Source: Microbacterium sp. (GTDB taxonomy: Bacteria > Actinomycetota > Actinomycetes > Actinomycetales > Microbacteriaceae). From it: 64,000 bases of DNA. The number at the start of each line of letters is the position of its first letter. Within the stretch, counting starts at the first letter, position 1. The translations under genes and the position numbers were made by a program. Shown piece after piece: positions 33,474 to 43,824 of this stretch. The stretch is taken from positions 186,001-250,000 of the forward strand of contig QFPM01000001.1 in NCBI GenBank assembly GCA_003248655.1, written 5' to 3'. The notes beneath the pieces are model-generated. The model searched no databases, was not told the origin of the DNA, and saw only the letters and a program-made list of their open reading frames with translations.

Positions 33474-34754
33474 TCAGCCCTTGAACCGCGGGAACGCCGC
33501 GCGGCCGGCGAAGACCGCGGCGTCGCCGAGCTCTTCCTCGATGCGCAGCAACTGGTTGTACTTCGCGACGCGCTCGCTGCGGGCGGGCGCGCCGGTCTTG
33601 ATCTGGCCCGCGTTGACGGCGACGGCGAGGTCGGCGATCGTCGTGTCCTCGGTCTCACCGGAGCGGTGCGAGAGCATCGAACGGTAGCCGTTCTGCGTGG
33701 CCAGGGCGATGGCATCCAGCGTCTCGGACAGCGTGCCGATCTGGTTCACCTTCACCAGCAGCGCGTTCGCGACGCCCAGGTCGATGCCCTTCTGCAGGCG
33801 GATCGGGTTCGTCACGAACAGGTCGTCTCCGACGAGCTGAACCTTGTCGCCGATGGCGTCGGTGAGGTGCTTCCAGGCATCCCAGTCATCTTCGGCGAGG
33901 GCGTCCTCGATCGTGACGACGGGGTAGTTCGCGACGAGGTCGGCGAAGTACTCGGTGAGCTTCTCGGCCGACCACGGCTTGCCCTCGACGGTGTAGACGC
34001 CGTCCGTGAAGAACTCGGTCGCCGCGACGTCGAGGCCCACGCCGATGTCCTTGCCGGGGGTGAAGCCCGCCTTCTCGATCGCCTTGATGAGGAAGTCGAG
34101 GCCCTCGCGGTTGCTCGGCAGGTCGGGGGCGAAGCCGCCCTCGTCGCCGAGGCCCGTGTTGAAGCCGGCCGCCTTCAGCTCGCCCTTGAGGACGTGGTAG
34201 ACCTCGGTGCCCCAGCGCAGCGACTCGGCGTAGGTCTCGGCACCGATCGGCGCGAGGAAGTACTCCTGGAAGTCGATGCCGTTGTCGGCGTGCTCGCCGC
34301 CGTTGATGACGTTGAACAGCGGCACGGGCAGCACGTGCGCGTTCGGACCGCCGAGGTAGCGGAACAGGGGCAGGTCGGCGGCGTCGGCCGCGGCCTTCGC
34401 GACCGCGAGGCTCACCCCGAGGATCGCGTTCGCGCCGCAACGCGACTTGTTCTCGGTGCCGTCGGTGGCGATCAGGATCTCGTCGATCACGCGCTGCTCG
34501 CTGGCATCCACGCCCTCGATCGCGGGACCGAGCTCGTCGATGACGGCATCCACCGCCTTGAGGACGCCCTTGCCGCCGTAGCGGCTCTTGTCGCCGTCGC
34601 GCAACTCGTACGCCTCGAACGCGCCGGTAGATGCGCCGGAGGGGACGGCCGCGCGCTGGACGATGCCATCGTCGAGCAGCACCTCCACCTCGACGGTCGG
34701 GTTGCCGCGCGAATCCAGGATCTCGCGTGCGCCTACAGCCTCGATCAGTGCCAC
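33474..34754 (-). CDS. eno: enolase (phosphopyruvate hydratase)
   Basis: A 426-residue glycolytic enzyme turning 2-phosphoglycerate into phosphoenolpyruvate. Signatures: REILDSRGNPTVEVEV at the front, GANAILGVSLAVAKAAA, PLFNVINGGEHADNGIDFQE, GDEGGFAPDL (catalytic Glu), LVGDDLFVTN, LVKVNQIGTLSE (catalytic Lys) and SHRSGETEDT. GTG 34754 has AAGGAG at 6 bases. A TAGAGT box about 56 bases upstream could start the transcript. It leads the eno-ftsB-DUF501-subtilase cluster. Confidence 0.97.
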   Translation of the reverse strand: MALIEAVGAREILDSRGNPTVEVEVLLDDGIVQRAAVPSGASTGAFEAYELRDGDKSRYGGKGVLKAVDAVIDELGPAIEGVDASEQRVIDEILIATDGTENKSRCGANAILGVSLAVAKAAADAADLPLFRYLGGPNAHVLPVPLFNVINGGEHADNGIDFQEYFLAPIGAETYAESLRWGTEVYHVLKGELKAAGFNTGLGDEGGFAPDLPSNREGLDFLIKAIEKAGFTPGKDIGVGLDVAATEFFTDGVYTVEGKPWSAEKLTEYFADLVANYPVVTIEDALAEDDWDAWKHLTDAIGDKVQLVGDDLFVTNPIRLQKGIDLGVANALLVKVNQIGTLSETLDAIALATQNGYRSMLSHRSGETEDTTIADLAVAVNAGQIKTGAPARSERVAKYNQLLRIEEELGDAAVFAGRAAFPRFKG

Positions 34755-34809
34755 AGGGGACTCCTTGCTTGGGGAAGGTGGATCTGGGAGCGTCGTCGGT
34801 CCGGTTCTT

Positions 34810-34815
34810 ACTCTA
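34810..34815 (-). promoter_or_regulatory. possible -10 box (TAGAGT) of eno
   Basis: TAGAGT on the minus strand about 56 bases before GTG 34754, giving a leader of roughly 50 bases that holds the AAGGAG site. No convincing -35 box was seen. Confidence 0.35.
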
Positions 34816-34884
34816 GTGAGGTGGATGCCGTGGGCGCAGGGCCGGTGCCGTGAGTTTGGGATGCGTTCGTGCTCCGCGCCTGGG

Positions 34885-35634
34885 TCAGACGACGAGCGCG
34901 AGCGCGATGCCGTCCCAGCCCTTCGCGTCGAGGGTCTGCAGGGCCGTCGCCTCGAACCGCGGATCGTCGCGGAGCATCGCGAGGCCTGCGCGCACGCCCT
35001 CGACCTGCGGGCTCGTGTCGTGCGGGTCTGTGATGCGGCCCGCGCGCACGACATTGTCGACGATCACGAGCGTTCCCGGGCGGCCGAGGCGCGCGGCCCA
35101 GTCGAGGTACGTCGGGTTCGACTCCTTGTCTGCGTCGATGAAGACGAGGTCGAAGGGGTGGTGGTCGGGGTGGTCGGAGTGGTCGGGCTGGTCGGGGTGG
35201 TCGGGGTGGTCGTGCTGGTCGTGCTGTGCGGCGACCGCCAGGGTCGGCAGGATGTCGGCGGCGCGGCCGACCCGGATGTCGACGCGGTCGCCCACGCCCG
35301 CGCGGTCGATGCTCGCGCGGGCGACGGCGGCATGCGCGGGCTCAGCCTCGATCGTCACGACGGTGCCGCCCTCGGCGACGCCCCGCGCGAGCCAGATCGT
35401 CGAGTATCCGCCGAGCGTCCCGATCTCGAGCACCCGCCGGGCGCCGATCGCGCGGGCGAGGAGGTTCAGGAGCTTGCCGTTCGTGGGCGCGACCTCGATC
35501 GCCGGCATCCCCGCGGCGTGCTGGTCGGCGACCGCTCGCGCGAGCGCGTCGTCGTGCGGCGCGAGCGTGTCGCCGAGGTAGGACGCCACGGCATCCCACT
35601 CTGCGCGGGTCGGTGCGTCGGGATCTGCGGGCAT
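34885..35634 (-). CDS. class I O-methyltransferase with His/Asp repeat insertion
   Basis: A 249-residue SAM-dependent O-methyltransferase of the catechol type (Methyltransf_3). Motif I is RRVLEIGTLGGYSTIWLA near 67-84; the metal-binding region is VFIDADKESNPTYLDWAA, with IVDNVVRAGRI supplying further ligands. Between strand 4 regions, at about 138-161, sits an insertion of His, Asp and Pro repeats (QHDHPDHPDQPDHSD) coded by a run of 9-base units, which the usual enzymes lack. ATG 35634 has CAGGAT 6 bases upstream. The substrate is unknown. Confidence 0.88.
   Translation of the reverse strand: MPADPDAPTRAEWDAVASYLGDTLAPHDDALARAVADQHAAGMPAIEVAPTNGKLLNLLARAIGARRVLEIGTLGGYSTIWLARGVAEGGTVVTIEAEPAHAAVARASIDRAGVGDRVDIRVGRAADILPTLAVAAQHDQHDHPDHPDQPDHSDHPDHHPFDLVFIDADKESNPTYLDWAARLGRPGTLVIVDNVVRAGRITDPHDTSPQVEGVRAGLAMLRDDPRFEATALQTLDAKGWDGIALALVV
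35154..35228 (-). repeat. in-frame 9-bp tandem repeat (GACCACCCC) inside the methyltransferase gene
   Basis: About eight imperfect 9-base units with consensus GACCACCCC code for Asp-His-Pro triplets. Unit length is a multiple of three, so copy-number change keeps the frame. Confidence 0.85.
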
Positions 35635-35696
35635 GTCTTGATCCTGCCCGGCCGGAGGGTGTGGATGCCAGGGGTGCCGCCGCGCCGTGTGCAGCT

Positions 35697-35769
35697 CTCC
35701 GGAGATCTGCAGTTCTTCGGAGCCTGCGGCGGCGTGTCGGCCCGCAGAAGCGCAGATCTCCGGAGTTAT
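35697..35769. repeat. palindromic element related to the 36285 array
   Basis: A diverged single copy: CTCCGGAGATCTGCAGTTCT, a GGCGGCGTGTCGG middle, then GCAGATCTCCGGAG as the inverted end. It lies between the O-methyltransferase and DUF1905 genes. Confidence 0.8.
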
Positions 35770-35787
35770 GACCGGCGCGGGCCAGGG

Positions 35788-36222
35788 TCAGGCGACGGCC
35801 GCGACGGCGGCTGCAACCCGGCGGGCGCGAGTCTCGGGCTGCTTCGCGTCGACGATGCCCCGCACGAACTCCTTGCGTCGCGAGGGCGCGAGCGCGTCGA
35901 AGGATGCCCGCGCGCCCGCGTCGGCGAGGGCGGATGCCAGGTCGTCGGGCACGGCGATCTCGCGCTCCTCGGCATCCAGCTCGATCGTGGCGTCGACCGT
36001 GTCACCGATCTCGACGCCGAGCTCGGTGCGCGCCGCCTTCGACATGCCGATGAGGTTCTTGCCGCCCATGACGCCGAGCCGCAGGCGCGCCTCGCGGTCG
36101 CCGATATGCACGCGCACCGCCGCGCGCTTGCCGCCGCCGAGCGCGTCGACCTGCTCGTCGCTGAGCTCGATCGCCGTCGCGGGGCCGTTCTTGGGGAGCG
36201 TCGTGCGCACATGCAAAGTCAT
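35788..36222 (-). CDS. DUF1905/YdeI-type protein
   Basis: A 144-residue protein. The first two thirds are a beta-rich domain (TTLPKNGPATAIELSDEQVD, RLRLGVMGGKNLIGMSKAAR, VEIGDTVDATIELD) like DUF1905; the last part (ASFDALAPSRRKEFVRGIVD, then AKQPETRARRV) matches the YdeI or bacteriocin-protection helical domain. The molecular function is not known. ATG 36222 is favoured over an ATG 48 bases upstream because the domain begins right after it. Confidence 0.82.
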   Translation of the reverse strand: MTLHVRTTLPKNGPATAIELSDEQVDALGGGKRAAVRVHIGDREARLRLGVMGGKNLIGMSKAARTELGVEIGDTVDATIELDAEEREIAVPDDLASALADAGARASFDALAPSRRKEFVRGIVDAKQPETRARRVAAAVAAVA

Positions 36223-36284
36223 GCGGTCATCTTGCCGTGGCGGGTACCGCGCGTCCAGTGGTGCTGACATCCGCCGCCTCGGCC

Positions 36285-36670
36285 GCAGTTCTTCGGAGAT
36301 CTGCAGTTCTTCGGAGCCTGGGGCGGCGTGTCAGTCCGCAGAAGGGCAGATCTCCGAAGATGCGGATGCCCGCGGCGCGGGCGGGGCCGACGGCGCGGGT
36401 GTGGCGGGGCGTCGCCCCATCCCCGCAGTTCTTCGGAGATCTGCAGTTCTTCGGAGCCTGAGGCGGCGTGTCAGTCCGCAGAACCGCAGATCTCCGAAGA
36501 TACGGATGCCCGCGGCGCGGGCGGGGCGGCCGCGGCGGGTGTGGCGGTGCGTCGCCCCATCCCCGCAGTTCTTCGGAGATCCGCAGTTCTTCGGAGCCGG
36601 GGGCGGCGTGTCAGTCCGCAGAAGCGCAGATCTCCGAAGATACGGATGCCCGCGGCGCGGGCGGCGCGGG
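36285..36670. repeat. 140-bp tandem repeat array, about 2.8 copies
   Basis: Units start at 36285, 36425 and 36565, exactly 140 bases apart. Each has GCAGTTCTTCGGAGATCTGC and a second CAGTTCTTCGGAGCC, a GGCGGCGTGTCAGTCCGCAG middle, the inverted GCAGATCTCCGAAGAT, and a spacer ending GCGTCGCCCCATCCCC. The third unit runs into the 3' end of the SGNH hydrolase gene. Apart from this array, the 388-base gap 36223-36610 holds no gene that I can see. Confidence 0.92.
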
Positions 36671-37483
36671 CGCCGCGGCCGCGGCGGCAGCGCCCAGGGC
36701 CTCCACCGCGACGGGGACGAGGGCATCCGCCGTGCGGCGATAGCCCAGGGCGCTCGGGTGGAAGCGGTCGAGGCTGAACATCTCGTCGGGCTGGGTGGTG
36801 AAGACGCGCCCGACGGCGCGGCGGAGCGACACGGGGTGGGCGCCGGCATCCAGCGCTGCGGTCGTCTGGGCCTTCGCGAGCTGGCGCGACCACCGCGAGA
36901 CGAGGGTGCGCAGGGGCTGGGGCACGGCGCGGAGCGCTCCGAGGTCGGGGCAGGTCCCCACGACGACGACGGCGCCGAGCGAGTGCAGACGCTCGATGGC
37001 CTCGCTCAGGTGCCGAACCGACTCCGACACCGGCACGCGGTGGGTGACGTCGTTGCCGCCGACGACGATGATCGCGAGATCTGGCCGATACTTCTTCGGC
37101 AGTCCATCGAGCTGGGCGGCGAGGGCCGACGATTCCGAGCCGACGACAGCCGCCGTGCGCAGGCGCACCGGGCCGTGCAGACTGTGGGCGAGGCCCTTGG
37201 CAAGACGCGCACCGAGCGTGTCTTTGCGTCGGCCCGCGCCGAGGCCGGCCGCGAGCGAGTCGCCAAGCACCAGAAGCTCGAGCGGCTCCCCCTCGAGGCC
37301 ACGGCGCCAGATGCGGTCGGCATCGGGGGCGAGCTCTCCGTGAGGCTTGCCGATGCGGCGGCGCGCGATCGCGGCCTGGCGGGTGAGGCCCGCGCGGGCG
37401 CCGACGACGGCCGCGCTCACGCCCACGGCGGAGGCGGCCGTCACCACAGCGATCGTCGAGCGTCGCACACCGGCATCCGACAC
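36611..37483 (-). CDS. SGNH/GDSL-family hydrolase
   Basis: A 290-residue esterase-like protein. An N-terminal hydrophobic segment (about 10-32) may be a signal or anchor. Block I LLVLGDSLAAGLGAG has the nucleophile Ser76; block III is VVGGNDVTHR near 140; block V is LDRFHPSALGY near 243 with Asp and His. The substrate (acyl ester or glycan acetyl) is not predictable. The final 25 or so residues (Ala run, then PRASVSSEICASAD) are coded by the third copy of the adjacent intergenic repeat, so the natural C-terminus has been replaced or extended. Confidence 0.85.
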   Translation of the reverse strand: MSDAGVRRSTIAVVTAASAVGVSAAVVGARAGLTRQAAIARRRIGKPHGELAPDADRIWRRGLEGEPLELLVLGDSLAAGLGAGRRKDTLGARLAKGLAHSLHGPVRLRTAAVVGSESSALAAQLDGLPKKYRPDLAIIVVGGNDVTHRVPVSESVRHLSEAIERLHSLGAVVVVGTCPDLGALRAVPQPLRTLVSRWSRQLAKAQTTAALDAGAHPVSLRRAVGRVFTTQPDEMFSLDRFHPSALGYRRTADALVPVAVEALGAAAAAAAPAPPAPRASVSSEICASAD

Positions 37484-37511
37484 GGCAGAGGTTAACGGGC
37501 GGTGACGCGCG

Positions 37512-38810
37512 TCACTCGAGCGGCTTCAGCTCCAGGTCTTCTCGCGATTGGCCGGATGCCACGGTCGCGAACGACGTGTAGCCGTCGGCCGCGGCGCGCT
37601 CGAGCAGCGCCTTGAGGTTCTTCGTGCGCTGCTCGAGCCGCACGCGCGCGCCGCCCGCGACGAGCGACGCCTTGAGCGCGACGAGTTGCGCGACCGGAAC
37701 ATCGCGGTCGTGCACGAGGACGACCGCGGATGCCGTGGCGCCGGCCCCGGCATCCAGCAGTTCGACGATCCGCTCGAAGCCGATCGAGAAGCCGACGGCC
37801 GGGACATCCTGGCCGAGAAAACGCCCGATCATGCCGTCATAACGCCCTCCGCCACCGAGCGAGTAGTCGACGCTCGGGTGGGCGAGCTCGAAGATCGTGC
37901 CCGTGTAGTAACCCATGCCGCGCACGAGGAACGGGTCGAAGACGAGCGGGACATCGGTGAAGGCGCCGTCTGGGGCGGGGCGCGCCGCGGCGACGGCCTC
38001 GCCGATCGCGACGAGGTGCGCGACGACCTCGTCGGGCGCGTCGGCGGGGAGCGCCTTGCGGATCTGACGCTCGCCGTACGCGTTGTACTCGAGGGTCTGC
38101 GGACGGAGGAGGAAGCGCTCGAACGCGCCGACCGCGTCGGCGGTCGCGCCGCGCTCGCGAAGCTCCGCGACGACGCCGACGGGGCCGAGCTTGTCGAGCT
38201 TGTCGATCGTGATGAGCACGCCCGGGCGCTCGTCGGCGGTAAAGCCGAAGGTGTCGAGCATCCAGTCGAGCGCTCGGCGATCGTTGATGCGGATCGACCC
38301 ACCCTCGAGGCCCAGCGCGTCGAGGGTGTCGAGGCTCGCGACGACGAGCTCGGCCTCGGCGCGGCCGGTCGCGTCGCCGATGATGTCGATGTCGCACTGC
38401 ACGAACTGGCGGTAGCGACCCTTCTGCGGGCGCTCGGCGCGCCAGACCGGCGCGATCTGGATCGAGCGGAAGACCGTCGGCAGCTCGCCGCGGTGGGTCG
38501 CGTAGAACCGCGCGAGCGGAACGGTCAGGTCGTAGCGCAGACCCAGGTCGCTCAGCTGCGCGGGGTCGTCGGCGCCGGCGCGGATCGCCTCGGCATCCAG
38601 CCCGCGCTTGAGGACGTTGAACGCGAGCTTCTCGTTGTCGCCGCCGATGCCCGCGTGGAGGCGGTCGTAGTCCTCGACGACGGGGGTCTCGATCTCGTCG
38701 AAACCGTGCGCGCGGTAACGCTCGCGGATGACGGCGAGCGCGCGCTCGCGGCGCGCCTTGTCGGCGGGGAGGAAGTCGCGCATGCCGCGCGGCGGGTTCA
38801 CGGATGCCAC
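37512..38810 (-). CDS. hisS: histidine--tRNA ligase
   Basis: A 432-residue class II synthetase. Motif 1 region PPRGMRDFLPADKARRERA opens it; motif 2 is FRSIQIAPVWRAERPQKGRYRQF in outline; the His-specific loops LVRGMGYYTGTIFEL and SLGGGGRYDGMIG follow, then motif 3 VGFSIGFERIVELL and a C-terminal anticodon-binding domain. GTG 38810 has AAGAAT 6 bases upstream. The gene stands 28 bases ahead of the SGNH hydrolase gene. Confidence 0.96.
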   Translation of the reverse strand: MASVNPPRGMRDFLPADKARRERALAVIRERYRAHGFDEIETPVVEDYDRLHAGIGGDNEKLAFNVLKRGLDAEAIRAGADDPAQLSDLGLRYDLTVPLARFYATHRGELPTVFRSIQIAPVWRAERPQKGRYRQFVQCDIDIIGDATGRAEAELVVASLDTLDALGLEGGSIRINDRRALDWMLDTFGFTADERPGVLITIDKLDKLGPVGVVAELRERGATADAVGAFERFLLRPQTLEYNAYGERQIRKALPADAPDEVVAHLVAIGEAVAAARPAPDGAFTDVPLVFDPFLVRGMGYYTGTIFELAHPSVDYSLGGGGRYDGMIGRFLGQDVPAVGFSIGFERIVELLDAGAGATASAVVLVHDRDVPVAQLVALKASLVAGGARVRLEQRTKNLKALLERAAADGYTSFATVASGQSREDLELKPLE

Positions 38811-38841
38811 GGGTCCATTCTTCCAGGTCGGTCCCGCCCTC

Positions 38842-38958
38842 CCGGTGATCGAGTGCCGGCGCGCGGCGCCGGTGCCTCTCCCGGTGATCGAGTGCCGGCG
38901 CGGAGCGCCGGTGCCTCTCCCGGTGATCGAGTGCCGGCGCGGAGCGCCGGTGCCTCTC
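38842..38958. repeat. 39-bp tandem repeat, three copies (family of the 8.7 kb repeat)
   Basis: Units at 38842-38880, 38881-38919 and 38920-38958 with CCGGTGATCGAGTGCCGGCG and the inverted CGCCGGTGCCTCTC. The first 20 bases match the core at 8732 and 8829. There are no spacers, so it is not a CRISPR array. Confidence 0.9.
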
Positions 38959-38971
38959 CCGGTGGCTGCGC

Positions 38972-39060
38972 GCGGCTACTCAACCACCGATTAGTGGAGG
39001 GCGCGGCTACTCAACCACCGGTGGGTGGGGGCGGCGGCTACTCAACCACCGGTGGGTGGG
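38972..39060. repeat. CGGCTACTCAACCACCGGTGGGTGG repeat, three copies
   Basis: Three imperfect units, each with GGCTACTCAACCACCG and most with GTGGGTGG, a partly self-complementary end. The last unit contains the stop codon of mazG on the minus strand. Confidence 0.85.
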
Positions 39061-39727
39061 GGGCGACCTCCTCGGCGGCGCGGATCTCGCCTTCGAGCCC
39101 CCGGATCGCGCCGCGGAGCGCGCGCTCGGCATCCCACCCGCGCTCGCGCGCCGCCGCGACAAGCCCCAGCAGCGCCGCCCCGAGCTCGGCCTCTGTGCCC
39201 GGCATCTGCCCCTCGGTGGCAGCGGGCGCGACGCCGATGGAGTCAGCGCGGGACAGGAGCTTCTGGGCGAGGGCGAGCGAGGGCATGTGCGGCGACACGC
39301 CGTCGAGGACCGAGCGGCGAGCACGCTTCTCGGCGGCTTTCGCGGCGTTCCAGTGCACGAGCACCTCGTCGGGGGTCGTCGCGACGGCATCCGCGAAGAC
39401 ATGCGGATGCCGGCGCACCATCTTCTCGACAAGACCGGATGCCACGTCGTCGATGTCGAACGGGTCGTCCTGGTCCTGCGCGGCGATCGCGGCGTGGAAC
39501 AGCACCTGCCACAGCAGGTCGCCGAGCTCTTCGCGCAGGTCTGCACGCGTGCCGGTCTCGACCGCGTCGATCAGCTCGGCCGACTCTTCGACGAGGTACG
39601 GCAGAAGCTCGTCGTGCGTGATCTGCTGCGTCCACACGCACCGCTCGCGCGTCGCGCGCATCATCTCGGCGGCCTGCCGAAGCGGGTCGCCGGTCGTCTG
39701 CCGCGGGTCGGGCGCGGGCCCCGTCAT
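39038..39727 (-). CDS. mazG: MazG-family nucleoside triphosphate pyrophosphohydrolase
   Basis: A 229-residue house-cleaning enzyme that converts NTPs to NMPs. The MazG fold motifs are EESAELIDAVETG and LREELGDLLWQVLFHAAIAA, with metal-binding Glu/Asp, and VEKMVRRHPHVFADA after them. ATG 39727 lies inside the nhaA stop (ATGA overlap). In actinobacteria mazG usually sits just before eno; here hisS and others lie between. The last residues APHPPVVE are coded by a copy of the intergenic repeat at 38972-39060. Confidence 0.92.
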   Translation of the reverse strand: MTGPAPDPRQTTGDPLRQAAEMMRATRERCVWTQQITHDELLPYLVEESAELIDAVETGTRADLREELGDLLWQVLFHAAIAAQDQDDPFDIDDVASGLVEKMVRRHPHVFADAVATTPDEVLVHWNAAKAAEKRARRSVLDGVSPHMPSLALAQKLLSRADSIGVAPAATEGQMPGTEAELGAALLGLVAAARERGWDAERALRGAIRGLEGEIRAAEEVAPHPPVVE

Positions 39728-40890
39728 GCCGCCTCGGTTCGCACCATCCGACGATAATGCCGGGCGCGTAGCGACACCATCACCGACGCCAACACGAGCG
39801 AGACCATCGAGCCGGTCAGCACCCCGAGGATCGCCTCGTCTCGCAGCATCCCGTCGCCGGCGAACGCGAGCTCGGCCAGCAGCAGCGACACGGTGAACCC
39901 GATGCCGCCGAGCGCCCCCGCGGCGAGCAGGTCGGCAAACGGCAGCGGCGGCGCCGAACTCTTCGAGCGTCCGACACGCAGGGCGACCCACCCGAACGCC
40001 GCGATACCGATCACCTTGCCGATCGGAAGCGCCACCGCGACGCCCCAGAACGCCGGCTCGAGCTGCGACGGCGACACCTGCGGGATCATGACGAGCGCCG
40101 CCGAGAACGCGAACAGCGGCAGCACGAGGCCGTTCACCCACGGCTCAAGCGCGTGCCGCGTGCGCATCGCCGGGCTCTGCGCCATTGCGAGCCCAAGCGC
40201 GACACCGGCGATCGTCGCGTGCACGCCCGAGACGTACACGAAAGCCCACGTCACGATCGCGATGACGACCAGAGCCGCCGCAATGGGCGCGCGCCCACGG
40301 GGGCCGCGCCAATCGAGCTTCCGGCTCAGGATGCCGAAGGCGACCACTCCGACGGCTGCCGCCGCGAGCATCCACCCGTTCACGTCGCTCGTGAACAGCA
40401 CCGCGATGAAGACGATCCCGACGATGTCGTCGAGGATGGCGAGCGCGAGCAGGAAGATCCGCAGTCCCGACGGCAGCCCGCGTCCGAAGACCGCCAGCAC
40501 GCCGAGCGCGAACGCGATGTCGGTCGCCGTCGGCACGGGCCAGCCGGGTGCGCTGCTCGTCCCGGCGGCGAAGGCCAGGTAGATCAGGATCGGCACGACC
40601 ACGCCTCCGGCGGCGGCGATCGCCGGCTGGGTCGCCCGGCGCGCAGAGTTCAGCTCGCCGCTCGTCAGCTCGAACTGCAGCTCGACCGCGACGACGAAGA
40701 AGAAGATCGCGAGCAGTCCGTCTTTGATCCAGTGCTCGATCGACAACGAGAAGACACCGGGGATGCCGAGGTACGAGTGCATCGCGTCACCGACGGCGGG
40801 GCCGGCGACGCTGTTCGCGACAATCAGGCCGAGCGCGGCGGCGGCGAGCAGGACGATCGCGGGAAAGCGATCGGAGCGGAGCAGGCGCAT
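39724..40890 (-). CDS. nhaA: NhaA-type sodium/proton antiporter
   Basis: A 388-residue antiporter with about twelve membrane segments. The paired aspartates for ion exchange are in LALAILDDIVGIVFI; WIKDGLLAIFFFVVAVELQFE and PTATDIAFALGVLAVFG are also typical. It expels sodium using the proton gradient and helps pH balance. ATG 40890 has GGAAAG upstream and gives a standard N-terminus; an upstream in-frame Met would add an unlikely polar extension. mazG overlaps its stop. Confidence 0.94.
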   Translation of the reverse strand: MRLLRSDRFPAIVLLAAAALGLIVANSVAGPAVGDAMHSYLGIPGVFSLSIEHWIKDGLLAIFFFVVAVELQFELTSGELNSARRATQPAIAAAGGVVVPILIYLAFAAGTSSAPGWPVPTATDIAFALGVLAVFGRGLPSGLRIFLLALAILDDIVGIVFIAVLFTSDVNGWMLAAAAVGVVAFGILSRKLDWRGPRGRAPIAAALVVIAIVTWAFVYVSGVHATIAGVALGLAMAQSPAMRTRHALEPWVNGLVLPLFAFSAALVMIPQVSPSQLEPAFWGVAVALPIGKVIGIAAFGWVALRVGRSKSSAPPLPFADLLAAGALGGIGFTVSLLLAELAFAGDGMLRDEAILGVLTGSMVSLVLASVMVSLRARHYRRMVRTEAA

Positions 40891-40928
40891 GTGGGGACTT
40901 TCCGGGTCGGCGGCCCGTCTCGGTTCCT

Positions 40929-40956
40929 GAGTGCGCCGCGAAGCGGCGTGTATCGA
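40929..40956. repeat. diverged single copy of the GAGTGC..CGAAGCG..TATCGA hairpin
   Basis: GAGTGCGCCGCGAAGCGGCG followed by TGTATCGA resembles the core at 8732-8774; the hairpin CGCCGCGAAGCGGCG is perfect. It lies in the nhaA-ppc divergent gap. Confidence 0.6.
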
Positions 40957-41014
40957 AGGGCCCGGCTCACCGGCATCCATCGTATCACGTGACACACGCG
41001 AAACACCCGGGCGT

Positions 41015-41020
41015 TACCGT
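41015..41020 (+). promoter_or_regulatory. -10 box (TACCGT) of ppc
   Basis: TACCGT ends 6 bases before ATG 41027. The six G residues between could also serve as a ribosome site on a longer message. Confidence 0.45.
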
Positions 41021-41026
41021 GGGGGG

Positions 41027-43708
<2,682 letters not shown>

Positions 43709-43731
43709 CCCGCCCCCCTCGTTCCTCTTCC

Positions 43732-43803
43732 CGCGAGACCCGGTTTCTGCGTCGAGATGTACGTCCACGAACGTCGGTTTCGACGCGCAGACCGGGTCTC
43801 GCG
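43732..43803. repeat. 72-bp palindrome (CGCGAGACCCGGT ends)
   Basis: CGCGAGACCCGGTTTCTGCG and TCGA are mirrored by TCGACGCGCAGACCGGGTCT and CGCG. The partner copy of equal length lies at 44468-44539, so the gamma-carbonic anhydrase gene is bracketed by the two. Confidence 0.9.
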
Positions 43804-43824
43804 GAGGCAGCGCGGCGGGGCGCG

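Noticed and set aside
38842..39060. Tandem repeats resembling a CRISPR array
   Set aside because: The 39-base units abut directly with no unique spacers, and no cas genes are near.
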